From Saprospiraceae bacterium (lineage in GTDB: Bacteria > Bacteroidota > Bacteroidia > Chitinophagales > Saprospiraceae): a stretch of 64,000 nucleotides of DNA. The stretch spans positions 1 through 64,000 of the forward strand of contig JABSSL010000021.1 of the NCBI GenBank assembly GCA_013214355.1, in the 5' to 3' direction. The translations under genes were made by a program, and so were the position numbers. The notes under the pieces were generated by a model. It did not search any database. It was not told where the DNA came from and saw only the letters and a program-made list of their open reading frames with translations. Below are positions 16,304 through 25,538 of this stretch, piece after piece (position 1 is the first letter of the stretch; every line of letters begins with the position of its first letter).

Positions 16304-16455
16304 GGTTACGAATTTCAACAATGTTATTTAATGTTCAACTGTAGTTACGGAGACAGTTGGATAGACGGATTTCGAAAAACGATCTTTTTTTGCAGATATT
16401 CGGGCGTGTAGGGCGGAACGCTAGTACTGCCGCAGGTTTTCAGGTCCAGCTATTT

Positions 16456-17565
16456 ATGAAACAAAACACTTGTTCCTTATTGCTTTCGGTAGCTCTCATG
16501 CTACTGATGCCCCTCTTTTCCTTGGCGCAAAACGAGGATACTCTCCAACAGAAGAAAGGTTTTATACAGAAAAGTAGTCTGATCGCCTTACCCATCGTCT
16601 TTTATACCCCTGAGACGCGTTTGGGGGGAGGTGCTGCGGCTCTATATACCTTCCGCTTTGCTAGGGAGTCCGCGGAATCCAGACCCTCGCAATTGCAATT
16701 TGGCTTAGCCTATACACAGGAAAAGCAGGTTCTTTCCTACCTACCCTTTGATATTTATGTTCAGGATGAAAAGTGGTACATCTCTGGAGAGCTTGGCTAC
16801 TATCGTTATGTTTATCGCTTCTTTGGTTTGGGAAACGAAACCCCAACTGAAAGTGAGACTTTCGAGGCTACCTATCCCCGTCTGCAGCTAAATGCTCAGT
16901 ACATGGTGCGTCCGCAATTGTATCTGGGGACTTGGTATTGGATGGACGATTACAGAATTACTAAACGGGAAGAGGGCGGAGCCTTGAGTAAAGCCGAGAT
17001 TCCCGGGCGAGAGGGGGGCTTTATTTCGGGCTTAGGTTTGATTGTGAACTATGATAGCAGGAATCACATATTTTATCCTACCACAGGTCAGCGCTTACAA
17101 TTTCGAACATTCTTTAATCGCAAGCAGCTGGGGAGTCGATTTAATTTCGATCGCTATACCATGGACTGGAGTTACTACTTTCCGGTGGGTAAAGGTGTGA
17201 TGGCCACAAATGTAGTGGGAGAGTTTCTGAGTGGTGAAGTCCCTTTTCAGCAGCTAGCCTTAATTGGTGGCCCCCGGCGTATGCGTGGCTTTTTTGAAGG
17301 ACGATTTCGAGACAAGAGTCTATGGATACTACAGGCGGAATATCGCCGGGTAATCAAAGGGATCTTTGGGATGGCTGTATTTGGAGGAATGGGAAATGTC
17401 GCACCACAAGCTTCTAAACTTTTCAGGGAAAAAGTCCATCTAGCTTATGGTTTAGGTTTGAGGATCCGACTTAGTAAACAAGATAAAATAAATCTTCGCA
17501 TAGATGTGGGATGGAATGAGGAGGGCAATCTATCTCCCTACTTAACTGTGGCGGAGGCTTTCTAG
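16456..17565 (+). CDS. Omp85/BamA-like outer-membrane surface-antigen protein
   Basis: The 369-residue protein has a signal peptide (MKQNTCSLL... cleaved after SLAQ) and a C-terminal beta-barrel of the bacterial surface antigen family. Supporting motifs are FYTPETRLGGGAAALYTFR, GLIVNYDSRNHIFYPTTGQ, the lid-loop motif GGPRRMRGFFEGRFRD (the [VI]RGF signature) and alternating hydrophobic strands to the end. POTRA domains appear absent, so it is the short barrel-only form found in Bacteroidota. The ATG at 16456 is preferred over the open frame from 16357 because it begins the signal sequence. The protein acts in the outer membrane, and its cargo is unknown. Confidence 0.8.
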   Translation: MKQNTCSLLLSVALMLLMPLFSLAQNEDTLQQKKGFIQKSSLIALPIVFYTPETRLGGGAAALYTFRFARESAESRPSQLQFGLAYTQEKQVLSYLPFDIYVQDEKWYISGELGYYRYVYRFFGLGNETPTESETFEATYPRLQLNAQYMVRPQLYLGTWYWMDDYRITKREEGGALSKAEIPGREGGFISGLGLIVNYDSRNHIFYPTTGQRLQFRTFFNRKQLGSRFNFDRYTMDWSYYFPVGKGVMATNVVGEFLSGEVPFQQLALIGGPRRMRGFFEGRFRDKSLWILQAEYRRVIKGIFGMAVFGGMGNVAPQASKLFREKVHLAYGLGLRIRLSKQDKINLRIDVGWNEEGNLSPYLTVAEAF

Positions 17566-17636
17566 CCTTCAAGTCCACTCCTCAAAACCGATTGACACCA
17601 TGGCACCGTATCTAAGAGTGCACCTAAGACCTAAAG

Positions 17637-18041
17637 ATGAACCTAAATAGTATAAGCATCATTATTCCTACACTCAATGAAGAAGAGCGAATAGGATCCC
17701 TTATTAAGCATCTACGAACATTATCACACCAAGCTTTTTTAGAGGAAATCATTGTATCGGATGGGGGAGATCAGACGCTTTTTTTACCTAAAGAAACCTT
17801 TGAGGCTTTGGGGCGATTTGATGAAAACTTACCCATTATGGAAGATTTTGACTTTGTCTGGCGAGCGAAGAAGCAGTATCCACTTCATTTCGTGAAAAAT
17901 CCGGTCTTGGTTTCCGCCCGCAAATATGAGCGGAATAGCTATCTGAAGGTCCAGATCATTAATGGCATTACTTTTACCCTCTTCCGGAGGGGCTATTGCC
18001 CGTTCAAGCTAGCTAAATGGTATAAGCGTGTACTGAGTTGA
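17637..18041 (+). pseudogene. Family 2 glycosyltransferase with internal deletion
   Basis: The 134-residue frame opens like TIGR04283-type glycosyltransferases (SIIIPTLNEEERIGSLIKHL, EEIIVSDGG). It then jumps directly to the C-terminal part (DQTLFLPKETFEALGRFDENLPIMEDFDF, RKYERNSYLKV). Roughly 85-90 residues, including the DxD metal-binding region and the GRARQMN-like segment, are missing between VSDGG and DQTLF. The frame is preserved, which suggests a clean internal deletion. The product is unlikely to be active. The gene lies 71 bp after the Omp85-like gene and was probably co-transcribed with it. Confidence 0.75.
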
Positions 18042-18050
18042 GAAATAGCT

Positions 18051-19673
18051 CTAGAGCTTCACGCGCATCCCGAAGATCAAACGCATGGTATTGATCTTAT
18101 CTTGGAATGGACCGACACCGCCGTTTTCAACCAAATAGAGTACCGTGTGCTGATACTGAGGCTGTGCAAACAAGCTAGTACGATGACTGATGTAGCGTTC
18201 TAAGCCAATTCCTAAGTTAGCCGTGAAGAAAGTATTCTGTTCAAATCCTCCCCCCTGCAACAATCCTTTAGTGAAGGCAGATTTCTCTACCCCCGCTTTG
18301 GTATCATTGTTATTGGGAGGGATAGGCGCGCCGAAGTTGCTAGGTGGGCCAACAGGCTGTGGGCGAGTAGGGCTTTTGACGAAGTAGTCCGCTTGCATCA
18401 CCGTGTGCATACTCACACCTGCAGTATAATAGAAGCGCCATTTGCCATTAGGAATAAAATGATGGCGGAAATTTAAAGGAATGGAAACCATATCGTATTC
18501 GAATGATTTCAATTGTTCGCCTGAGATTCCGTTTGTTAAACTATAGTCTATCTCTGACAAGGGCAGCGGCAAATACTTTTTTGAAGAGTAGATCAAACCA
18601 GATTCCATCTCCCATTTCTTATTCCCCCAACTAAAGGTGATGCCTCCACTGTATCCCAATGCATAGCGATCCAGCTCATGCCGCTTGCCATTAACAAAGG
18701 TAGGCGGAGTGATCACGCGATTGAAATCACTTGATGCTTGCACCCCAAACCGAACAAAGCGTTCGCGAGGGCTAGGAGTAATTTCTGCAATAGCGTTTAA
18801 ATCATCCGTATACGGAGAAATGTCCAGGCCAGGGACTGGTGTTAAAGCAGCCCATAAATTCAGATCTAGTCCAGCCTTGTCCTCATCCAGGTTCACCTCA
18901 CTGATGGGACGCTGGATCATTGACTTTGGCGTTAATGGACTCTGATGCTGAGGCAGCAAGGCATTTAACTCCTGTGTAAGGAGGGATGGCTTTTGCAGGG
19001 AAGCAAGTAGAGAGAATGTGTTGGTGTTAGGCTGATCCAACTCAGATGCTGCTTCATTTAATGTAGAAGTCGATGCCGCAGCAATCGGCCTAGCAGCTGT
19101 AATGTCTTGGGGAGCAACTTGTCCTCCCGTTGATGGCTTGGCAGAGGTATGATCTGCTATATGTAGGGTAGGAGTATCGCCTGACTGAAGACCTTCCGTT
19201 TTAGAGGCACGTTTACTAGACTCACTCGTAGCAATGTCTTGTCCAGTAGAATTACTGATGCTCGTAGTGGTTTCCTTAATTTCAATATCAGATGCTATCG
19301 CAGGCGTTCCTAGAGGGACTTTCTTATCTTTTAGGTTTGTATTTTGAGGGTAATAATTAACGAAAAGTGCAATTAGGAGTAGGAAAAGAGAAAGTTCGAG
19401 AGATTTGTAGCGGATAATTTTATTGACAAATCGATATTCTTCGTTTAGGCGAGTTTCTAGTTTATTCCAATGTGCAGGCTCGAAAGGAGCCTCCATTTGA
19501 CTCATTTTCTCAAAAACGACGGCTTCCATCAACTTCTCATCAGCAGCTGCGGTGCCTCTTTCCTCTTTGGACAGCCGGTCTGCTAGGAGGTCCCAGCCCT
19601 TGGGCTGGCCTTCCGCCTCCACGTCTTGCATCCGGCCGCAGATAAACTCATCAAAATCGTGTTTACTCTTCAT
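18051..19673 (-). CDS. Membrane-anchored protein with cytoplasmic N-terminus and barrel-like C-terminus
   Basis: The 540-residue protein has an N-terminal acidic, helical cytoplasmic region (about residues 1-88, with two related segments PKGWDLLADRL and PAHWNKLETRL). One hydrophobic helix follows near 91-110 (SLELSLFLLLIALFVNYY), then a long Ser/Thr/Ala-rich linker to about 300. The C-terminal domain resembles the outer membrane beta-barrel domain of PorT/OmpA-like proteins (RFVRFGVQASSDFNRV, NKKWEMESGLIYSSKKY, FRHHFIPNGKWRFYYTAGV). The gene overlaps the ECF sigma factor by 11 bp, so it is probably its anti-sigma-like partner. A single chain with both an inner-membrane helix and a barrel-like domain is unusual. 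Confidence 0.65.
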   Translation of the reverse strand: MKSKHDFDEFICGRMQDVEAEGQPKGWDLLADRLSKEERGTAAADEKLMEAVVFEKMSQMEAPFEPAHWNKLETRLNEEYRFVNKIIRYKSLELSLFLLLIALFVNYYPQNTNLKDKKVPLGTPAIASDIEIKETTTSISNSTGQDIATSESSKRASKTEGLQSGDTPTLHIADHTSAKPSTGGQVAPQDITAARPIAAASTSTLNEAASELDQPNTNTFSLLASLQKPSLLTQELNALLPQHQSPLTPKSMIQRPISEVNLDEDKAGLDLNLWAALTPVPGLDISPYTDDLNAIAEITPSPRERFVRFGVQASSDFNRVITPPTFVNGKRHELDRYALGYSGGITFSWGNKKWEMESGLIYSSKKYLPLPLSEIDYSLTNGISGEQLKSFEYDMVSIPLNFRHHFIPNGKWRFYYTAGVSMHTVMQADYFVKSPTRPQPVGPPSNFGAPIPPNNNDTKAGVEKSAFTKGLLQGGGFEQNTFFTANLGIGLERYISHRTSLFAQPQYQHTVLYLVENGGVGPFQDKINTMRLIFGMRVKL

Positions 19674-20262
19674 ATCCGTAGAATCTCGAACTCAAAATGG
19701 CTTTTAGTTTCATTCTTGCTTTTACAAGGTTGGATCGCGATGTACTTTCTGTAATGTTTAACTTTTCTGCGATCTCCTTGTGGGAATATCCTTCAATCAC
19801 ATAAAGATTAAAGACGGTACGGTAAGCCGTTGATAATTGCTGAATCGCTTCCAGGATTTCCTTTTCAGTACATTGACTGATGGCATCCGCTTCTACAGCG
19901 CTGATATCAAAAGCTTCCTCAATGTTTTCTGTTCGGCGTCGAATGTTTTTGCGACAATAATCGATGGAGGTGTTGACCATTATACGTCGCATCCAGGCGA
20001 TTAGCGAAGTACCAGGTTGGTACTTATGGATGTTGCGATAAACTTTGATGAACCCCTCATGTAAAATGTCCAGGGCATCATGCTCATTATTAGCGTACCG
20101 AAGACATACTCCCATCAGCTTACTGTAATATTCTTCGTACAGTAGCTTCTGTGCCCAACGCTCTTTACGAATGCAGGCTTTGATGAGGTCTCTCTCTTCG
20201 TTACCTAAAGGCAAAGCAATATCCATATTGGTCCTATTGGCTAAGTTAGGCGAATTGGACAA
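19663..20262 (-). CDS. ECF-type RNA polymerase sigma factor
   Basis: The 199-residue sigma-70 family protein has region 2 (LLYEEYYSKLMGVCLRYANNEHDALDILHEGFIKVYRNIHKY; the -10 recognition part includes AWMRRIMVNTSIDYCRK) and region 4 with a helix-turn-helix (YRTVFNLYVIEGYSHKEIAEKLNITESTSRSNLVKAR). It directs transcription of a regulon probably concerned with envelope state. Either M1 or M13 (MDIALPLG) may be the start. The downstream gene overlaps it by 11 bp, indicating translational coupling with its putative anti-sigma or membrane partner. Confidence 0.9.
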   Translation of the reverse strand: MSNSPNLANRTNMDIALPLGNEERDLIKACIRKERWAQKLLYEEYYSKLMGVCLRYANNEHDALDILHEGFIKVYRNIHKYQPGTSLIAWMRRIMVNTSIDYCRKNIRRRTENIEEAFDISAVEADAISQCTEKEILEAIQQLSTAYRTVFNLYVIEGYSHKEIAEKLNITESTSRSNLVKARMKLKAILSSRFYGYEE

Positions 20263-20576
20263 AAATTACAACTAGGGTTGGAACTGCCAATAACAAATGA
20301 CGCTAGCTTTACAACGATTAAGCACCCGAATTTGCTGCCAGTAAATCTAATAGGAAGCGAATTTTAACATATTTCGTCTTCTACCCACACAAATTGTTAG
20401 GTAATTGGCTTCCTGTTGATCGATTTTTTGATCATCTGGAAAACTAAATTGTGCTAAAAAGCTAATGTTTAAAAACAAAAAATGTTATTTATTGAGGAAT
20501 TAAATTTTTTGTTTTAAGTCCCTTTTTTGTATTTTCGCTCAATTAATTGATATTGGCGGCAATTGAAAACGGACAA
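20263..20576. other. Divergent promoter region between the ECF sigma gene and parC
   Basis: A 314-bp AT-rich spacer with no reading frame of interest. It contains the proposed parC promoter near its right end and must hold the promoter of the divergent sigma gene. No clear operator or riboswitch was recognised. Confidence 0.5.
20508..20537 (+). promoter_or_regulatory. Probable Bacteroidota sigma-70 promoter of parC
   Basis: TTTG at 20508-20511 is followed after 18 bp by TATTTTCG at 20530-20537. This compares with the Bacteroidota consensus TTTG-N19-21-TAnnTTTG (one mismatch in the -7 box, spacer one base short). The predicted start of transcription is about 35 bp before the ATG at 20577. Confidence 0.5.
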
Positions 20577-23201
20577 ATGAGTATAGATAAAGTCGAGCCC
20601 ACCCCAAACGGACAAGAGCAAGAACAAGTCATCAGCTTAAACGGTATGTACCAGGATTATTTCCTGGATTATGCCTCCTATGTAATCCTCGAGCGAGCGG
20701 TACCAGCCATCGGTGATGGATTGAAACCTGTACAGCGACGTATTTTTCACGCGATGAAAGAAATGGATGATGGTCGCTACAATAAGGTGGCCAACATCAT
20801 CGGCCAAACGATGCAATATCACCCTCATGGTGATGCCGCAATCGGCGATGCTATGGTCAACCTCGGTCAAAAGGATTTGATGATTGATCCGCAGGGAAAC
20901 TGGGGCGATCCAAGAACTGGAGATCGTGCTGCTGCCTCCCGATATATCGAAGCCCGTCTGACCAAGTTTGCCTTAGAAGTTGCCTTTAATCCACAAACTA
21001 CAGAATGGCAAATCTCCTATGATGGGCGGAAGAAAGAGCCAATCAATTTACCCATGAAATTTCCGCTGGTGCTAGCACAAGGGGCGGAGGGGATTGCAGT
21101 TGGACTTTCTACCAAAATACTCCCGCATAATTTCATCGAATTGATCAAGGCTTCTATCAAGATACTCGAGGATAAGAAGGTGAAAATCTATCCCGATTTC
21201 TTAACTGGAGGATTTGTGGATGTCAGTGATTACCGAGGTGGGAAGAGAGGAGGAAAGATAAAGGTTAGAGCGCGGATCGAAGGAGTGGATAAGAAAACGT
21301 TAAAGATCACCGATTTGCCCTATGGTGAGACGACTTCCAGCTTGATTGATGATATCATCAAGGCGAATGATAAAGGAAAGATTAAGATTAAGAAGGTTGT
21401 AGACAATACAGCCAAGGATGTAGAAATTCAAATAGAGCTAGCTACTGGAATATCTCCCGAGGTGACCATTGATGCTTTATATGCTTTCACTAAATGTGAA
21501 AAATCAATCTCACCGAATGCATGCATTATCATTGATAACAAGCCGCATTTTGTAACGGTCGAAGAAATTCTGCGATTCAATACCTTGAAGACAAAGGATT
21601 TACTGCGGCAAGAACTGGAGATTGAAAAAGCGGCCCTAGAAGAGAAATTACATTTCGCTAGTCTGGAGAAAATTTTCATTGAAAATCGCATCTACCGAGA
21701 GATTGAGGAATGCGAGACTTGGGAAGCCGTGATTGAGACGATTGATCGAGAGTTGCAGAAGTATGTGGTTGGGCCGAGTGGTAAACCGAAAGCCAGCGAT
21801 AAGCGGATTCATTTGCTAAGGGATGTTTCAGAGGAAGATATCGTCCGCTTAACGGAAATTAAGATCAAACGAATCTCTAAGTTCAACTCCTTCAAGGCGG
21901 ATGAGCAGATTGCGAAGTTAGAGGAGACCCTAAAGGAGGTTAAACACAACCTCGCTCACCTGACTGAATATACTATTTCTTACTACACTAGGTTGTTGGA
22001 GAAATACGGTAAAGGAAAAGAACGCAAGACAGAGATTACGACTTTTGATACCATCAAGCGAGCCATGGTGGTAGCCAATAATGCCAAGCTCTACGTCAAC
22101 ATGAAGGATGGCTTCATTGGTACTTCCTTGAAGAAAGATGAATTTGTCTGCGATTGTTCAGATATCGATGATATCATCGTGTTCAAGAAGGATGCTTCTT
22201 TCCAAGTAGTCAAAATTGCGGATAAGGTGTTTGTCGGTAAAGGGATTTTGCACGTGGCGGTATGGAAGAAAGGAGATGAAAGAACGACCTATAATATGAT
22301 CTATCTGAATACTAAGAATGGTCGTACGATGGTTAAGCGATTTAATGTTACGAGTATAACAAGGACTACTAATTATCCCCCCGCTAAAGGACTAGAGAAG
22401 GCTAAGATGCTCTATTTTTCTGCCAATCTTAATGGGGAAGCAGAACTCGTTCACGTTCAATTGACACAAGGCAGCAAGGCTAGGAAAAAGGCCTTTGACT
22501 TTGACTTCAGCACCATCGATATCAAAGGTCGGGGCGCTGCGGGTAACATATTGACACGCTACCCGGTTCGTAAGATTACCATGAAGGAAGCAGGCAAGTC
22601 TACCTTAGGAGCCATCAAGGTTTGGATGGATGAGGTGAGCGGTCGCTTGAATACTTCCGATCGAGGACTTTATCTAGGGGCCTTTGATACGGGAGATACA
22701 CTCTTGGTGATCAATAAATCTGGTGAATACCAGGTGTTTGAGCTAGATATGCAGAAGAAGTTTGATGTGAATGATGTGGTACATATCGGTAAACTAGCTC
22801 CAGACACTGTCATCAGTGCCGTGTATTTTGAGGGCGCTAAGCAGTGGACGATGGTCAAGCGGTTCAAAATCGAGACGAATAAGTTAGGGCAAGCTTTCCC
22901 ATTCTTGTCAGATCATACCAATACGAAACTCTATTTTGCTTCCGTTGCCGAGCAACCGAAGCTACATTATGCTTTCCGGGTGAAAGGTGGGAAGGAAGAG
23001 GGCACGGTAGATATCGCTGATTTCATTGATGTCAAAGGATGGAAGGCCTTGGGGAACAAATTGATCGATAAGAAAATTTCCAGCTTTAAGGACTTAACCG
23101 AAAAACCTAAGGCACCAACTAAGGCAGATGATAAAAAATTATCTGCGGGAGACACGATAGACTTCGAAGTTGGCGGCAATGGCCAAACGAAGATGTTTTA
23201 G
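20577..23201 (+). CDS. parC: DNA topoisomerase IV subunit A (ParC)
   Basis: The 874-residue type IIA topoisomerase A subunit has the winged-helix/CAP region with ERAVPAIGDGLKPVQRRI, the YHPHGDAAIGDAM motif, and the catalytic tyrosine in AASRYIEARL (about residue 125). Its C-terminal beta-pinwheel domain contains KGRGAAGNILTRYPV. The sequence fits the Bacteroidota ParC type rather than GyrA, which normally reads ARALPDVRDGLKPVHRR and has a GyrA box. The frame is open from a TTG at 20547, but the ATG at 20577 (MSIDKVEP) is chosen because it fits the promoter and the family start. The partner parE is not in the window. It decatenates replicated chromosomes. Confidence 0.88.
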   Translation: MSIDKVEPTPNGQEQEQVISLNGMYQDYFLDYASYVILERAVPAIGDGLKPVQRRIFHAMKEMDDGRYNKVANIIGQTMQYHPHGDAAIGDAMVNLGQKDLMIDPQGNWGDPRTGDRAAASRYIEARLTKFALEVAFNPQTTEWQISYDGRKKEPINLPMKFPLVLAQGAEGIAVGLSTKILPHNFIELIKASIKILEDKKVKIYPDFLTGGFVDVSDYRGGKRGGKIKVRARIEGVDKKTLKITDLPYGETTSSLIDDIIKANDKGKIKIKKVVDNTAKDVEIQIELATGISPEVTIDALYAFTKCEKSISPNACIIIDNKPHFVTVEEILRFNTLKTKDLLRQELEIEKAALEEKLHFASLEKIFIENRIYREIEECETWEAVIETIDRELQKYVVGPSGKPKASDKRIHLLRDVSEEDIVRLTEIKIKRISKFNSFKADEQIAKLEETLKEVKHNLAHLTEYTISYYTRLLEKYGKGKERKTEITTFDTIKRAMVVANNAKLYVNMKDGFIGTSLKKDEFVCDCSDIDDIIVFKKDASFQVVKIADKVFVGKGILHVAVWKKGDERTTYNMIYLNTKNGRTMVKRFNVTSITRTTNYPPAKGLEKAKMLYFSANLNGEAELVHVQLTQGSKARKKAFDFDFSTIDIKGRGAAGNILTRYPVRKITMKEAGKSTLGAIKVWMDEVSGRLNTSDRGLYLGAFDTGDTLLVINKSGEYQVFELDMQKKFDVNDVVHIGKLAPDTVISAVYFEGAKQWTMVKRFKIETNKLGQAFPFLSDHTNTKLYFASVAEQPKLHYAFRVKGGKEEGTVDIADFIDVKGWKALGNKLIDKKISSFKDLTEKPKAPTKADDKKLSAGDTIDFEVGGNGQTKMF

Positions 23202-23228
23202 GTGGAGAGCGCCTTGAGAGCGAGGAAT

Positions 23229-23282
23229 GAGCAGGGTTGAAGAAAACAATGGCTTAGTTGCCACCTTACTTCAACCCTGCTC
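23229..23282. terminator. Bidirectional terminator-like hairpin between parC and POP
   Basis: A perfect 14-bp stem (GAGCAGGGTTGAAG at 23229-23242 with CTTCAACCCTGCTC at 23269-23282) lies between the convergent parC and peptidase genes. The loop is 26 bases with a small internal GGC/GCC pair. No strong T-run follows in either direction, so its efficiency is uncertain. Confidence 0.65.
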
Positions 23283-23307
23283 CATTTATACTACCCTATC
23301 ATAGAAA

Positions 23308-25440
23308 CTAGTTTTTCATTTTTTCTTCCACCTGATCTACCATAAAGGCATAAACTAGTGCCGTTTCTTTTTGTCTTTCAAATCGACCTGAAGCTCCAGC
23401 ATGACCGGCTCCCATATTACATTTGAATAGGACTGGTTCTTCCCCTGTATTGTTGTCTCGGATTTTTTGAACCCATTTAGCGGGGCTGAAGTAAGGAACC
23501 TGGGTATCATTGACGCCTCCGGTAGCCAGAATAGCGGGGTAATCGGCCTCTTGGACATTATCATAGGGAGACCAGCTGAGCATATAATCATAAAACTCTT
23601 TATCGTTTGGATCTCCCCATTCTTCATACTCGAGCGTCGTCAAAGGGAGATCGGGATTGGTCATGTCTGTGATTACATCCATCCACGGAACGTAGGCTAT
23701 GATCCCTTTGAATAGATCGGGTCTCATATTTGAGATAGCCCCCATTAACATTCCACCGGCGCTTCCGCCCATGGCGAAAAGGCCTTCTTTGAAGGTGTAT
23801 TTTTCTGCAACTAAGTATTCTGCGCAGTCAATGAAGTCGGTGAAAGTATTTTTCTTCTTAAGCAGTTTTCCATCGTCATACCAGCCTCTTCCCATTTCTT
23901 GCCCTCCTCGAATGTGGGCAATCGCATAACTAAAACCTCGATCCAGTAGACTGATTACGTTGGAACGGAAGGAAGGCATACTACTTGCACCGTAAGAGCC
24001 ATAGGCATAAAGTAGACAAGCTTGCGTACCGTCCTGTTTGAAAGTCTCTCTGTTATAGACGATGGAGATAGGTACTTCAGTACCATCAGCGGCCGTGGCC
24101 CACAAGCGCTTCGTTTCGTATTTGCTAGCATCAAAGCCTCCTCCTACTTTTTGCTGTTTTAGTACCTTTTTAGCGCCGGTACTAAGATTATAGCCCACAA
24201 CCGATCTTGGGGTAGTAAGTGAGGTGTAGTTGTATCGGATACTATCCGAGGCAAATTCGTCCGTTGGATTATACATGTTAGCTGTATAGACCTCTTCTCC
24301 AAAGTCAACAAATGATCTTTTCCCCGTAGAACGATTGATCACTAACACCTGATCTAAAGCATTGGAGCGCTGCTGTACCACAATGTATTTTTCCTTAACG
24401 GTGAAGTTACTGATGAGTACATTTTCTTGATGAGGAACGACATCCTCCCAATTCTCCATGCCTGGATTATCTATTGGAGCGGAAGAAATTTTGAAGTTTT
24501 GAGCTTCGTGGTTGTGTTGGATGTGGAAGGCTGTTTCGGTGTAGCTATTCACTTGATATTCCAGTCCCTTTTTGCGGGCTTGAATAACTTTTGGCTTAGC
24601 CAGAGGTTGGTCTGACGGCAAGAACCAGAATTCTGAGGAAGTGGTACTGCCAGAACCCATAAAGATATAACGGCCATCTGTAGATCGCTGAACGCCAGCG
24701 GAAAAGGTGCTGTCTGGCTCTATATACATCTGTTGATCTTGACTGGTGGCTTGTCCTAGCTGGTGACGTTTGACCTCGTAAGAACGGACGGTCTTGTCAT
24801 TTTGAGTATAGAAGAAGTGCTGATTATCATTGGCCCAGGCGCCTCCATAGGAGCAATTGGAAATTTGATCCGCTAGGAGCTGTCCAGACGAAAGATCTTT
24901 AAAGTAGAGGGTGTTTCTACGATCCCCCGAAGTATCTACCAAGAAGGCAATCTTGTTGTTGTCAGGACTTACAAAATATTGGAATAGTCGATAAATCTTG
25001 TGCCCTTTGGCCATTTCGTTGACGTTGAGGAGTATTTCTTCTTCAGCATCTAAAGTCCCCTCCTTCCGACAATAGAATGGATATTCATTCCCTTCCTCGT
25101 AACGAATGTAGTACCAGTAGCCATTCCGCTTGGTAGGTAAAGACTCATATTTCTGCTCGATGCGGGCAGTCAACTCTTCATATAATTCATCTTGCAGATC
25201 TTTCGTATGGGCAAGCATATTTTGCGTGTGCTCATTCTCTTTTTCAAGATGGGCAATTACCGCTGGATCTGTTTTATCACTTAGCCAGTGATAGGGATCC
25301 TCCCGTACATTGTCGTGTTCCGTAAATTTATGGATCACTTTTTTCGCTGCAGGAGCGGTACTTGAGCCGATGTCCTCGCTAGTATTTGGTTTACACCCTA
25401 TTAGCAATACTACTAGGGCCAAGGAAATCATTCGTAACAT
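23308..25440 (-). CDS. Prolyl oligopeptidase family lipoprotein (S9A, oligopeptidase B-like)
   Basis: The 710-residue serine peptidase is anchored as a lipoprotein (start at 25440, MLRMISLALVVLLIGCKP, lipobox LIGC). The propeller domain starts with the family motif REDPYHWLSDKTDP. The hydrolase domain has AYGSYGASSMPSF, HIRGGQEMGRGWYDDGK, the nucleophile in MGGSAGGML, the Asp near GGVNDTQVPY and the His in GAGHAGASGR. The sequence is closer to oligopeptidase B/PtrB than to classic POP, so cleavage after basic residues is possible. It follows the M1-barrel gene by 98 bp, and both probably serve peptide use outside the inner membrane. Confidence 0.88.
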   Translation of the reverse strand: MLRMISLALVVLLIGCKPNTSEDIGSSTAPAAKKVIHKFTEHDNVREDPYHWLSDKTDPAVIAHLEKENEHTQNMLAHTKDLQDELYEELTARIEQKYESLPTKRNGYWYYIRYEEGNEYPFYCRKEGTLDAEEEILLNVNEMAKGHKIYRLFQYFVSPDNNKIAFLVDTSGDRRNTLYFKDLSSGQLLADQISNCSYGGAWANDNQHFFYTQNDKTVRSYEVKRHQLGQATSQDQQMYIEPDSTFSAGVQRSTDGRYIFMGSGSTTSSEFWFLPSDQPLAKPKVIQARKKGLEYQVNSYTETAFHIQHNHEAQNFKISSAPIDNPGMENWEDVVPHQENVLISNFTVKEKYIVVQQRSNALDQVLVINRSTGKRSFVDFGEEVYTANMYNPTDEFASDSIRYNYTSLTTPRSVVGYNLSTGAKKVLKQQKVGGGFDASKYETKRLWATAADGTEVPISIVYNRETFKQDGTQACLLYAYGSYGASSMPSFRSNVISLLDRGFSYAIAHIRGGQEMGRGWYDDGKLLKKKNTFTDFIDCAEYLVAEKYTFKEGLFAMGGSAGGMLMGAISNMRPDLFKGIIAYVPWMDVITDMTNPDLPLTTLEYEEWGDPNDKEFYDYMLSWSPYDNVQEADYPAILATGGVNDTQVPYFSPAKWVQKIRDNNTGEEPVLFKCNMGAGHAGASGRFERQKETALVYAFMVDQVEEKMKN

Positions 25441-25538
25441 AAAGATTGTATTTGGTGAAGCAAACACCGGAAGTTACGAATAAAAGGAAGGGAGCTACCG
25501 ACAATCTTGCTTTTCCCGGATGGAGATTAGAAGGCAGC

